Origin: Clostridia bacterium
GTDB taxonomy: Bacteria > Bacillota > Clostridia > TANB77 > CAG-465
Assembly (NCBI GenBank): GCA_030524345.1
Contig: JAUNGP010000011.1
Coordinates: forward strand, 1-61,061
Length of the DNA stretch: 61,061 nt
Reading direction: 5' to 3'
The position numbers were made by a program, and so were the translations under genes. Below, one piece after another: positions 53,042-61,061 of the stretch. How positions within the stretch are numbered: the stretch's first letter is position 1; each line of letters opens with the position of its first letter. The notes under the pieces were generated by a model, which worked only from the letters and a program-made list of their open reading frames with translations, was not told the origin of the DNA and did not search any database.

Positions 53042-53077
53042 ACTAGACTGGTACAAGTAAAAAAATACCAGTCTAGT
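53042..53077. terminator. Hairpin downstream of second tRNA-Gly
   Basis: Twelve-bp perfect stem ACTAGACTGGTA/TACCAGTCTAGT with a 12-base A-rich loop. It could end the tRNA transcript, though the T tract is poor. Another CTAGACTG occurs near 53098. Confidence 0.55.
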
Positions 53078-53127
53078 GCCAAATTTACTTAGAGACTCTA
53101 GACTGTTAAAAAGGTTAAAATTATCTT

Positions 53128-53201
<74 letters not shown>

Positions 53202-53215
53202 ATACCCATATTTAT

Positions 53216-53244
53216 ATTATAATATATTTTTAGTAAAATTTCAA
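53216..53244 (-). promoter_or_regulatory. Promoter of second tRNA-Gly
   Basis: Minus strand TTGAAA (53239-53244), 17-bp spacer, TATAAT (53216-53221). Confidence 0.8.
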
Positions 53245-53275
53245 CTAAATATACTATAATTAATATGGTACTATT

Positions 53276-53605
53276 TTAACGATTGTCAGGAACAAATTTA
53301 CCACGACTATTTCTATAAAATGCTGATCCACATTCTGAATCTAAGTATGGTATAATATCAGGATCATAATTACATATCGTATTTACTTGATATATTTCAC
53401 TATTTTTAGGGTTGTCTAGATATTCCTGCGTTTCATCTCCTGCAAGAAATCTCCATCCACTATCAGGATATTTTTCAGATGGTTCCTCTTTATACATATA
53501 TCCAACTTTCACTCCATCTACAGTAATTCTGTCAGTAGCAATACATCCTTCCCTAGAATCTATTAAAACTTTGATATCATCTTTTGTTAACTTATAATTC
53601 TTCAT
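53276..53605 (-). CDS. DUF2185 protein (Imm33-like)
   Basis: A 109-residue protein with the DUF2185 pattern: GCIATDRI, VGYMYKEEPS, DSGWRFLAGDETQEYLDN, and a late VNTICNYDPDIIPYL. Related domains include predicted immunity proteins, but most are stand-alone proteins of unknown role. It is 11 bases downstream of the zinc-ribbon/ankyrin gene and shares its transcript. Confidence 0.8.
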   Translation of the reverse strand: MKNYKLTKDDIKVLIDSREGCIATDRITVDGVKVGYMYKEEPSEKYPDSGWRFLAGDETQEYLDNPKNSEIYQVNTICNYDPDIIPYLDSECGSAFYRNSRGKFVPDNR

Positions 53606-53616
53606 CTCTTCCCCCT

Positions 53617-54309
53617 TTAATAACCAAATCTTGACTTATCCCTTGCTCCATGTTGTAGCAAATAATCTCTTATCGCTTTGACCTTTTGTTTATCTCTAAT
53701 AAAAGGTGTCCCATCAAGTTTTGATAAATTGCTACTAATAGGTACAAACATAATGCTAATCGGCGTTACTTGGTTCATTCCAGCAACACTGTTGACATCA
53801 GCGCCATGCTCTACACAATATTTTACAATATCTAACTTCTCATGAAATGTTGCATTATGTAGTACTTGTACACCATTTTTTCCTCTATAGTTCATCAATT
53901 TTTTAATATCAGCTTGCATTTTAGGTGAACTATTTACTTTCTCCATTTCAATAATGGTATCTAAACTTTCAAATAAAGCAGCATTATTGTCTAATTGAAG
54001 ATCTATCATTGCCTTTAATATATAAATATAATAGTCACTAGTACCTGTTATAATACTAGTCATAATTAATTCATTTGCCCTATCAAAGTTTTTTGAAGAA
54101 ATTGCAAATTCCACTGCTCTTTTTAAACTTTCATCATCTGTTTTGGCTTTGATATTCATATTACTATTTACATTGATATTTACTTTCATTTCCTCATTAT
54201 CTATAATATTTTGTGCACCACAAAAATTACAAAAAACTCTTGATCTGTTAATTTCCACAGTTATTGGTGCATTACAATTAACACAATGAATTGTTCTTGT
54301 CCCACTCAT
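53617..54309 (-). CDS. Zinc-ribbon protein with ankyrin-like C terminus
   Basis: A 230-residue protein. The N terminus has a two-CxxC zinc ribbon (IHCVNCNAPI, VFCNFCGAQN). A helical middle follows (residues 60-140), then ankyrin-like repeat sequence (GVQVLHNATFHEKLDIVKYC, VEHGADVNS, DYLLQHGARDKS). It probably mediates protein binding. Co-transcribed with DUF2185. No enzymatic motif. Confidence 0.75.
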   Translation of the reverse strand: MSGTRTIHCVNCNAPITVEINRSRVFCNFCGAQNIIDNEEMKVNINVNSNMNIKAKTDDESLKRAVEFAISSKNFDRANELIMTSIITGTSDYYIYILKAMIDLQLDNNAALFESLDTIIEMEKVNSSPKMQADIKKLMNYRGKNGVQVLHNATFHEKLDIVKYCVEHGADVNSVAGMNQVTPISIMFVPISSNLSKLDGTPFIRDKQKVKAIRDYLLQHGARDKSRFGY

Positions 54310-54376
54310 AAAAATTCCTCCATTACATCATGAATAATTCTATCATACAAAAAAATCAAAGTCAATTTGAATCCGA

Positions 54377-54742
54377 TTAAAATAATATTTCTATCATATA
54401 TATGATTAATTTTAATGTAATTTCTACCTGAGCTATTCCAGCTAAATTTCCTGTTATAAATCTTCGAAAATTAGTAGATTCTCTTATCTTTTTATATTGT
54501 ATTAACCAATCCAAAAACATACAAAGCAAAAAGATAAAATATACATAAATAGGAAATATAATTCCAGTTAAATGAAATATAATACCAAGTATTTGACCTG
54601 TAAGAATCCCTGTACATCTACTACATATTGGAAATTGCCATCCTTTTATTTGAAAAGATCTTTCTTCCATTTGATGGCAACCACACCTATTTCCAAGACG
54701 CATAAAATACGCCCATAATTTTATTTTATCTTGTTTTTTCAT
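54377..54742 (-). CDS. DUF2085 membrane protein
   Basis: A 121-residue protein with the DUF2085 signature: CGCHQMEERSFQIKGWQFPI followed by CSRCTGI, and two to three membrane segments after it. Function unknown. It abuts the small Cys-rich gene upstream with no gap. Confidence 0.85.
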   Translation of the reverse strand: MKKQDKIKLWAYFMRLGNRCGCHQMEERSFQIKGWQFPICSRCTGILTGQILGIIFHLTGIIFPIYVYFIFLLCMFLDWLIQYKKIRESTNFRRFITGNLAGIAQVEITLKLIIYMIEILF

Positions 54743-54949
54743 TTAAAACTTCTTTCCGCAATCCTGACAAACATGTGTTGTCTTAGTTTTCGTCTTAGTT
54801 TCTCCAGTATTACATAGTCCACAAAGAATACCTGGCCACCCAAATATTAAGTAACCACAACAGGCTTTTCCGCCACCGAATCCTTTTGTTTTAGTTTCTG
54901 TATCAACGATACTAGATATGTTATTACTCTTACAGTATGGACATATCAC
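54743..54949 (-). CDS. Small zinc-ribbon protein with hydrophobic centre
   Basis: A 68-residue protein: CPYCKSN at the start and CQDCGKKF at the end form a split zinc ribbon around a glycine/cysteine-rich hydrophobic middle (GGGKACCGYLIFGWPGILCG). The GTG at 54949 has GAGGTG six bases upstream; the GTG at 54958 is within that site. It may be coupled to DUF2085. Confidence 0.7.
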   Translation of the reverse strand: MICPYCKSNNISSIVDTETKTKGFGGGKACCGYLIFGWPGILCGLCNTGETKTKTKTTHVCQDCGKKF

Positions 54950-54962
54950 AAAAATCACCTCA

Positions 54963-55988
54963 CTATATCATCTTTTGAATTAACTTCATTTTTCCATTAT
55001 TGTATTCTATTTTTCCATATGAACCATTTATAACAGAAATTTGTGGTGATACATGACCAATATCGGCATCATATATAATTGGAACGTTAAGATCATATAA
55101 AGCATTTCTTAAAGCATCTAAATATGTAAATTCTCCAAGAGATGCACCACCAAAAGTTCTGCCAATTAAAAAGGCATTCACATTATCAAACCAGCCTGCC
55201 TGTCTCATCTGCCATAGTTTGATATAAAACTTTACTGCATTTAGTTCATAATTATCTAGATACCAAATCATTCCCTCATCAAACTGGCAACAAAACTTCT
55301 GACAATGATCAAATTTAGTACCAATGATTGGGGTAATGGCTTCAATACAGCCTCCAATCATTCTTCCTTCAACTGAAATTTCCTTATCCATTGACCCAAA
55401 TAACTTATATTCTACTTTTTCAGTTAAATTATAACCACTCATATTTCCTTCTTCAAACTCCTCTAATTGGTATTTATCATAGCTATTTTGCACAAATTCT
55501 CTATCATTTGACTTCAAAAAAGAAATAATATTTTTCAAGCCATCATGAAAGTGATCTAATTCCATAGCAAATTCTCCTACATTTTCTCCATGAATTGTTG
55601 CTATGTTATATTTTGTAGTAAGATAAAACAATAGTAAGCTTGGATCAGAATAGCCCTGTACCCACTTTATTGGGTTTGTAATTCTAATTAAGTTACTATA
55701 CTCATCTAAATATGGTAGCATTTCCATTAAAAACTCTCCACCACGTGCAGAAATAATATATTTTACATCTTTGTTCTGCCAAAGTTGCATAAACTCTTGT
55801 GCACGAGCTTTTCCAGAAGTACTTACAAATTTATTTGAATTTCTTACATTTTCTGTTTCTACTACTTTAAAGCCTAAATGATTAAAATTTGAGATAGAGG
55901 AGTCTATCTTTTTAAGATTTGCACCATCCGATACTGCAGCAATCCCAATCACATCATTTTCCTTTAATTTATCTGGATATTTTATCAT
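54963..55988 (-). CDS. S66-family LD-carboxypeptidase/MccF-like protein
   Basis: A 341-residue serine peptidase of family S66: catalytic Ser in VQGYSDPSLLL, IHGENVGEF, Glu in GGCIEAITPIIGT, FLIGRTFGG and His in DIGHVSPQISV. It cleaves cell-wall tetrapeptides (LdcA) or peptide-nucleotide antibiotics (MccF); the HGEN and GGCIE variants fit the MccF-like branch more, but the substrate is open. It is near rsmE but separated by 16 bases. Confidence 0.82.
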   Translation of the reverse strand: MIKYPDKLKENDVIGIAAVSDGANLKKIDSSISNFNHLGFKVVETENVRNSNKFVSTSGKARAQEFMQLWQNKDVKYIISARGGEFLMEMLPYLDEYSNLIRITNPIKWVQGYSDPSLLLFYLTTKYNIATIHGENVGEFAMELDHFHDGLKNIISFLKSNDREFVQNSYDKYQLEEFEEGNMSGYNLTEKVEYKLFGSMDKEISVEGRMIGGCIEAITPIIGTKFDHCQKFCCQFDEGMIWYLDNYELNAVKFYIKLWQMRQAGWFDNVNAFLIGRTFGGASLGEFTYLDALRNALYDLNVPIIYDADIGHVSPQISVINGSYGKIEYNNGKMKLIQKMI

Positions 55989-56004
55989 AATTTAATCTCC
56001 TCTC

Positions 56005-56742
56005 CTATGAATCTAATTCATACATAACAATCGATAGTAAATTTAATGCCGCTGTTTCAGCTCTTAAGATTCTAGTTCCCAAACTAACAATATATATGTT
56101 GTCATTCTCTAGCATTTTCTCTACTTCAGTTTTATCAAAACCACCCTCTGCTCCAATGATAATAGCAATGTTTTTTACTATTTTACTATCTTTCATATTT
56201 TGTATTGTTTCCTTAAGAGATGTTTTATCATTTTCATATGCAATTATGGTACTATCAAAATGTTTTATAGATTCTAACATCTTGTTAAATTCCTCAAACT
56301 CACATACCTTTACTAAATCTGTTCTACCACATTGTTTGCAAGCTTCATTTGCAACTACCTGTAGTTTTTCCATACGTTTTATTCTAGACTGATTATCAAG
56401 CTTTACAACAACATTTTTTGAAAAGAATGGAATAACATTTTTTACACCAAGTTCAACTGCCTTTTGTACTACAAAATCCATTTTATCATTTTTAAGCATT
56501 CCTATATATAAAGTAACATCGATATTTGGAATTCCAATAGGTTCAGTCTCCTTTAGAATTTGTAATTTGACACTATGACTACACATGTTCGTGATATTAC
56601 AATCGTACTCATTCACAATAATATGATCGCCAATATTATGTCTTAAAACTTGAATATGCTTTACCTCTTTTCCAAATATTTCCATGTGATTATCATCTAT
56701 ATATTGAATATCCTCTCTATTTACAATAAATCTTCTTGCCAT
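56005..56742 (-). CDS. rsmE: 16S rRNA m3U1498 methyltransferase RsmE
   Basis: SPOUT methyltransferase modifying U1498 in the decoding centre. The N-terminal PUA-like part is MARRFIVNREDIQYI; the SAM knot has IIIGAEGGFDKTEVE and VSLGTRILRAETAAL. ATG 56742 follows AGGTGATAG; the GTG at 56751 is within that site. 245 residues. Confidence 0.93.
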   Translation of the reverse strand: MARRFIVNREDIQYIDDNHMEIFGKEVKHIQVLRHNIGDHIIVNEYDCNITNMCSHSVKLQILKETEPIGIPNIDVTLYIGMLKNDKMDFVVQKAVELGVKNVIPFFSKNVVVKLDNQSRIKRMEKLQVVANEACKQCGRTDLVKVCEFEEFNKMLESIKHFDSTIIAYENDKTSLKETIQNMKDSKIVKNIAIIIGAEGGFDKTEVEKMLENDNIYIVSLGTRILRAETAALNLLSIVMYELDS

Positions 56743-56795
56743 TTCTATCACCTATTGGAAATAGTATAACATAATATCTTATATAAAACAAGAAA

Positions 56796-56817
56796 AAGGA
56801 GAATTAAAATTCTCCTT
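56796..56817 (-). terminator. Terminator of first VWA gene
   Basis: AAGGAGAATT/AATTCTCCTT with two-base loop, then TTTC on the minus strand. Confidence 0.8.
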
Positions 56818-56827
56818 AAAAATCATT

Positions 56828-58642
56828 TCATTTATTTTCATTTGCTCTTAATTTTTTTATTCCAAATATGGAAACTAAAGCTATTGTAATGGCTGATACA
56901 AGCAATATAGTTATATAAAATATAATATTTATATCAGATGTATCTACGATTTTTTCATAAGTATTGCTTTCCTTCTCATAAATAAAGGTAACTACTATAT
57001 CTTCATCTGCATATATTCCCTCTTTATTTTCTGGGTCTTCTCCATATGCTTGATACCCCTCTATTTTTTTTCGTAAAATAGAATACTTATTTCCAGGTAT
57101 TCCCTCTATGATTTCTTCATTTGCTATTTCATTTCCATTTTTATCTACATATTTTACAATTACTTTGGATCTTTGTATCTGATAGTATAATTTTAATACA
57201 ACCCTATTATTTTCTCCGATGATATCCTCTAGTACCGTTCCTTCTACATTTTCGTTCAATACATAATTTTCAAACATTTTAGGAATAGCAGTTACCGTTT
57301 CTCCCTCATCTGTTAAATATTCCTCTCTTAACACTGGATCTATTGGATATGTTCCATCTGTATTTTCTAGATAATGTTCTATAAAATATGTATGTCTTGA
57401 AAGTGAAGGATTACTTGCTACAATCTTCTTTTCCTCCATATTCACATCTTTATATGAAAGTTCAGCTTTTTCATTAGTATTCCATGTTCCATTATCATAT
57501 GCTTCTCCGTCTTTTAACTTGATATAAAACTCATATATTTTTTCTGTATCAGTTATCTCTTTTTTAACCCATTCAATCGTTCTACCATCCTCTGAATTTT
57601 CTGGATATACACTTGGTGTTGCCGTTGGTCTATGGAATTCATCCTCATAATATTCAAAATCTTCCCCTATAACATCTACTACTTTAGCATCTGTTCCAGC
57701 ACTTTTCATATTTCCAGCAATCGTAGAATAAAAGTTTATTAAATCGTTTGCACTAGTAGTTGTGGTAAAATATCCATCACTTTGATTTTCACTAGAAGCT
57801 AACTTTTTAATGATATTTGTATCAACATTTTCTCCAATTCCAATTGAGTAAATAATAACATTATTTTGCTTTAATTCAGTTGCAATAGATATTCCATCAT
57901 TATAGTAGGGATCTGGTACGCCATCTGTTAAAAATACAATATAGCTTTGTCTAGATTGATACGCCTCATCCCTACCAGCTATGTATTCCTGAGCTTTTTC
58001 TAAAGCTTTCGTATAATTTGTACCTCCACCTAAATGATTTCCTATAGTCTTCATCGTATTTAATATAACATTTTTATCATTTGTAAAATTTTGATTTGTA
58101 GTAACCTCTGGACTAAATAAATTCCTAATATCATCTGTATTACTATTAAAAGTTACAAGAGCTACTCTACTATCTTGTGAGCTTTCTCTTGAGTAAAATT
58201 CTTCCAAAAAAGTGTTTACTGCTTCATTTGCAACATCATATCTATTAATACAGCCTTTTTCTTTATCATATCTATCTTGTTTTTGTTCATCTGTTATATT
58301 TGCTATATCATAATAATGTTTTCCATTAATCCAATGTTCTGGATTCATACATTTACTTACTTTTCCATTGTCACCGCTTAAGTGTTCCTCTAAATTCCAA
58401 GAATCAGAAAAGCCCATACTACCTGACCTATCCACAACAAGTACAACATCAAGTGGTTGTTCTATTGGATTTGCCTCAACTTTTAATGTGACTTTTGCTA
58501 TTCCATTTTCTTTATCTACCCATTCTGCACTTTTCGAAAATGCAACTTCGCCAGGATTTAAATCACTAGCATATATTGCATTAGAAAAAATTGTAACTAG
58601 AACAAGTGATAAAATGATTATTTTTTTTAATTTGTTTTTCAT
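56828..58642 (-). CDS. Surface VWA protein with MucBP domain, copy 1
   Basis: A 604-residue secreted, membrane-anchored protein. Signal segment IIILSLVLVTIFSNAIYA; VWA domain with MIDAS residues DRSGSMG (about 75), GGGTNYTKAL and LTDGVPDP, a metal-dependent adhesion site; a beta-rich middle; a MucBP-type domain (VIVKYVDKNGNEIANEEI, GYQAYGEDP) near 515-570; then VDTSD, a membrane helix and KK tail. ATG 58642 follows AGGGGT. It is homologous to the next gene and likely binds a surface ligand. Confidence 0.85.
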   Translation of the reverse strand: MKNKLKKIIILSLVLVTIFSNAIYASDLNPGEVAFSKSAEWVDKENGIAKVTLKVEANPIEQPLDVVLVVDRSGSMGFSDSWNLEEHLSGDNGKVSKCMNPEHWINGKHYYDIANITDEQKQDRYDKEKGCINRYDVANEAVNTFLEEFYSRESSQDSRVALVTFNSNTDDIRNLFSPEVTTNQNFTNDKNVILNTMKTIGNHLGGGTNYTKALEKAQEYIAGRDEAYQSRQSYIVFLTDGVPDPYYNDGISIATELKQNNVIIYSIGIGENVDTNIIKKLASSENQSDGYFTTTTSANDLINFYSTIAGNMKSAGTDAKVVDVIGEDFEYYEDEFHRPTATPSVYPENSEDGRTIEWVKKEITDTEKIYEFYIKLKDGEAYDNGTWNTNEKAELSYKDVNMEEKKIVASNPSLSRHTYFIEHYLENTDGTYPIDPVLREEYLTDEGETVTAIPKMFENYVLNENVEGTVLEDIIGENNRVVLKLYYQIQRSKVIVKYVDKNGNEIANEEIIEGIPGNKYSILRKKIEGYQAYGEDPENKEGIYADEDIVVTFIYEKESNTYEKIVDTSDINIIFYITILLVSAITIALVSIFGIKKLRANENK

Positions 58643-58764
58643 AACTATTACCCCTTTAAACATAATTCCTAGTATTCATCTCTTTTCCCTCCTTTTTACT
58701 AGGTAAAACTATTTTACTATATTATGATGGCGATTTTTATCTTATTTTAGGAGCAAATAAAAAT

Positions 58765-58794
58765 AATAAAAGTCATGACTTAAAAGCCATGACT
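58765..58794 (-). terminator. Terminator of second VWA gene
   Basis: AGTCATG/CATGACT hairpin (58771-58794) followed by TTTTATTATTTTT on the minus strand. Confidence 0.75.
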
Positions 58795-58800
58795 AAGATT

Positions 58801-60936
58801 CTACTTAACTTTTTTTCTTATCATAGAAAAGTATACTACATAAATGATTCCAACAATTGCTACAAGGGAAATGATTACATATATCCATATATTCTGATCA
58901 CCCGTTTCCACTACTTCTTTTTCATAGATATATCTTACTACTATTTCTCCATTTATATATTTTCCGTGTGCATTCTCTGGATCTTCCCCATATGCTTTAT
59001 ACCCTGCAATTTCTTTTCTTTCTGTTACATACTCTTCTCCTACTTTTCCTTCTATTATCTCACTATTTGCTATATCTTTTCCTTCTTTGTCTACATATTC
59101 GATTCGTACTGTTCCTATTAATTTTTCATATACATAGATGACTTCCTGTCCTTCCTCTGTATATACTCCTTCGGCATTTTCTGGGTCTTTTCCATATGCT
59201 ACATATCCTTCTATCTCTTTTCTTTCTGTTGTATACTTTTCTCCTACTTTTCCTATCAGTTCTATTTTTTCTGCTATATCAATTCCATTTCTATCTACAT
59301 ATCTTACTACTACATTTGATTTTAATTTATCATAATATAATTTTAATACTGTTCTTCCTGTTTCTTCTATGACTCCTTCTAGTACTGTTCCTTCTACTTC
59401 TTTATTGAATGTATATGTTTCATATGACTTTACCTTAGCTACTACTTTCTCTCCCTCTTCTGCCCAGTAACTTTCTTTTTCTTCTAGCTGATAGCTTCCA
59501 TCTTCTTGCTCTAAGTAATATTCTACATCATATCTATGTCTTCCTAGTATTGGGGTTTCTACTGTTACGGTTTCATCTTCTCCCTCTTTGTTTTTATATG
59601 TTACTTCTGCTAAATCATTTGTTGGCCAGTTTCCATTTTCGTGTTCTTCTCCTTCTTTTACTTTGATATAGAATTCATATGTTGTTGTATCTGGTGTTAC
59701 CTCACTTTGGTACCACTTTATTGTTTTACCATCTTCTGATTCTGGCGGCAATAGTATTGCTCCCTCTGTGGGCTGATGAGTCTCATCTTCATAATACTCA
59801 AAATCTTCACTAATAACATCTGTTATATATGCATCTGTTCCGGCACTTAATAATTTTCCTGCAAGTTCTTCAAACAATGGTATTAGTTCATTTGCATCTT
59901 GTACTAAGTATAGATCATTTTCATTTGTTGCTATTTTACTTAAATATTTATCATCCGTTACACTAAGTCCAATCGCAAAAATTTCATCTGTTTTATTTTG
60001 AATATATTGTATAGAATTTAGACTGTGGATATCTCCAAACACGGCCCCTACTCCGTTTTGATAAATCTCTGGATCAGGTTGACCATCTGTAAAAAATATT
60101 ACATATGTTGGATTATCTCCTATATACATATTTCCAGTCTCTTCTAGATTCCTAGTTTCTATAACTTTTGCCCCTTTATAAAAAGCATGCAAATAGTCTG
60201 TTCCACAAGCAAAATTCTTTTGTGTTATTTGTAATATTCCTAGATTTTCGGGGTCATCGTTAGATATTTTTGTTTTATCATGGGTAAATATCCCATAATT
60301 ACATTCATCGTTTACATTTCCAGCAAATGACACATATGCTACTCTATTGTTATACTTCGGATCTAAATATATATCTAAAAATTTATTTACTGCTTCTACT
60401 ACTATATCAAATCTATCCGTACATCCTTGTTCTTTGTCATACAAATCTTGCTTTTGCCCCTCTATTGCATTATCGGGATCATAATAATGTTCTCCATTTA
60501 CCCAATGAGAAGTATTTGTACATGGACTATGTTCTAACGCATTTATATCATTAGGAATGTTTGTTTTCTCTGGCCACGCATTTTCTTCAAGTTTTGTAAT
60601 ACCATCCTCTTTATAATACATTCCACTATTCCAAAAATCATCTGCAAATGTCATTGTACCAGATTTATCAATAATCAGTTCAACATCACTTTGTCCAACT
60701 GCTATTTTGTCTCCATTTACTTTAAGTGTTACTTTAGCTATTCCTTTTTCTTTATCTACCCATTCTGCATTTTTGGCTAGCTCTACATCTTTTGTTATTT
60801 CTGTTTCCTCATCCTCTCCCTCTATTGCATTTTTATTTGTTATTCCATTTATTGTTATTACTATCATTACTGCAATTAATGCTATCCATAACAATACTGT
60901 TAATATTGATATTCTTCTTTTTCTTTCTATTTCCAT
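58801..60936 (-). CDS. Surface VWA protein with two MucBP domains, copy 2
   Basis: A 711-residue paralog. N-terminal anchor/signal near residues 8-30; MIDAS DKSGTMTFADDF, a disulfide-capable Cys pair near HSPCTNTSHW and KEQGCTDRFD, GTDYLHAF and FFTDGQPDP; two MucBP domains (NVVVRYVDRNGIDIAEKIEL; VRIEYVDKEGKDIANSEI), each ending GYxAYGxDPENA; then VVETGDQ and a C-terminal helix with RKKVK. ATG 60936 follows CAGGAGGAG. Its MIDAS has Thr in place of the second Ser; Thr can still coordinate. Confidence 0.85.
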   Translation of the reverse strand: MEIERKRRISILTVLLWIALIAVMIVITINGITNKNAIEGEDEETEITKDVELAKNAEWVDKEKGIAKVTLKVNGDKIAVGQSDVELIIDKSGTMTFADDFWNSGMYYKEDGITKLEENAWPEKTNIPNDINALEHSPCTNTSHWVNGEHYYDPDNAIEGQKQDLYDKEQGCTDRFDIVVEAVNKFLDIYLDPKYNNRVAYVSFAGNVNDECNYGIFTHDKTKISNDDPENLGILQITQKNFACGTDYLHAFYKGAKVIETRNLEETGNMYIGDNPTYVIFFTDGQPDPEIYQNGVGAVFGDIHSLNSIQYIQNKTDEIFAIGLSVTDDKYLSKIATNENDLYLVQDANELIPLFEELAGKLLSAGTDAYITDVISEDFEYYEDETHQPTEGAILLPPESEDGKTIKWYQSEVTPDTTTYEFYIKVKEGEEHENGNWPTNDLAEVTYKNKEGEDETVTVETPILGRHRYDVEYYLEQEDGSYQLEEKESYWAEEGEKVVAKVKSYETYTFNKEVEGTVLEGVIEETGRTVLKLYYDKLKSNVVVRYVDRNGIDIAEKIELIGKVGEKYTTERKEIEGYVAYGKDPENAEGVYTEEGQEVIYVYEKLIGTVRIEYVDKEGKDIANSEIIEGKVGEEYVTERKEIAGYKAYGEDPENAHGKYINGEIVVRYIYEKEVVETGDQNIWIYVIISLVAIVGIIYVVYFSMIRKKVK

Positions 60937-60975
60937 TTTCTCCTCCTGCCTGTTATGATTATGGTGACTCGCACG

Positions 60976-61014
60976 CAAAAAGAGCTGGTATTGGTTTTTA
61001 TTCCAATATCAGCT
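60976..61014 (-). terminator. Terminator of a gene beyond the window
   Basis: AGCTGGTATTGG/CCAATATCAGCT with a G-U pair (60983-61014), then CTTTTT on the minus strand; a further leftward gene must lie to the right. Confidence 0.75.
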
Positions 61015-61061
61015 TTATATCATAACGGACAGAATTGTCCCTATTATTTTTCTTTACTATG

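Noticed and set aside
58789..59121. 110-codon rightward ORF rich in Tyr/Phe/Ile
   Set aside because: It lies antisense to the MucBP-coding part of the VWA gene and has no ribosome site.
59040..59340. Internal repeat in the VWA gene as a possible mobile or CRISPR-like repeat
   Set aside because: The repeated bases encode two MucBP domains in one frame, so it is a protein domain repeat.

Overview
The window looks like about 61 kb of chromosome from an uncultured anaerobic, low-GC Bacillota, most likely Clostridia. The DNA is strongly A+T-rich and uses TGA as a stop. Shine-Dalgarno sites and sigma-A promoters are near consensus. It carries a rubredoxin-glutamate synthase fusion, MEP-pathway IspH, DisA/RadA, a LonB-type protease, CarD and an intrinsically attenuated L10 leader. 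CCA is encoded in the tRNA genes and the tmRNA ends in CCA.

Layout. Positions 1-1.75 kb hold two paralogous unknown genes, each with a promoter and a foldable leader. From 1.8 to 8.7 kb on the minus strand are pgsA, and a pseudopilin-like gene followed by addA and pgeF. From 9.3 to 11 kb the tsaE-tsaB-rimI operon makes tRNA t6A. At 11.9-12.1 kb lies an orphan mini-CRISPR array just before a LonB-type protease gene. From 14.7 to 21.8 kb come arginase, a MurE-like ligase, a Ham1/RdgB pyrophosphatase, a frameshifted carD, uppS-ispA-ispH, and a DUF2975/HTH pair translationally coupled to ispH. From 22 to 29.4 kb are plsC, two unknowns, the HAD-radA-disA operon (genome integrity and c-di-AMP), and an operon with a fused 5'-nucleotidase/nucleoside hydrolase plus an HD protein.

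From 29.6 to 34.9 kb is an accessory block at the 3' end of ssrA. It holds a transposon (TnpV) relic, an XRE membrane regulator, two small envelope genes that look frameshifted, a small membrane protein, a nitroreductase-like protein, and short palindromes at nearly every gene boundary. From 34.9 to 41.3 kb are ssrA, maf, two tandem small paralogs, a decayed HD gene, the rplL-rplJ-rplA-rplK-nusG-secE-rpmG cluster and an OGG-type glycosylase.

From 41.4 to 49 kb are an atypical LDH-like dehydrogenase, a possible membrane serpin-like protein, rubredoxin-GltS, a nitroreductase, a radical SAM enzyme, an AraC regulator, a decayed region and tRNA-Gly. From 49 to 52.9 kb is a same-strand run rich in nucleotide-hydrolase families (HIT, histidine phosphatase, YqeK, two HD). 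From 53.1 to 56.8 kb are a second tRNA-Gly, a DUF2185 gene beside a zinc-ribbon/ankyrin gene, small Cys-rich proteins, an S66 peptidase and rsmE. From 56.8 to 61 kb are two tandem VWA-MucBP surface proteins.

At least four genes look broken by a single-base indel. Residual assembly error, phase variation or gene decay could each explain this, and the sequence alone cannot decide. All function calls rest on motif recognition by eye; no database search was run.
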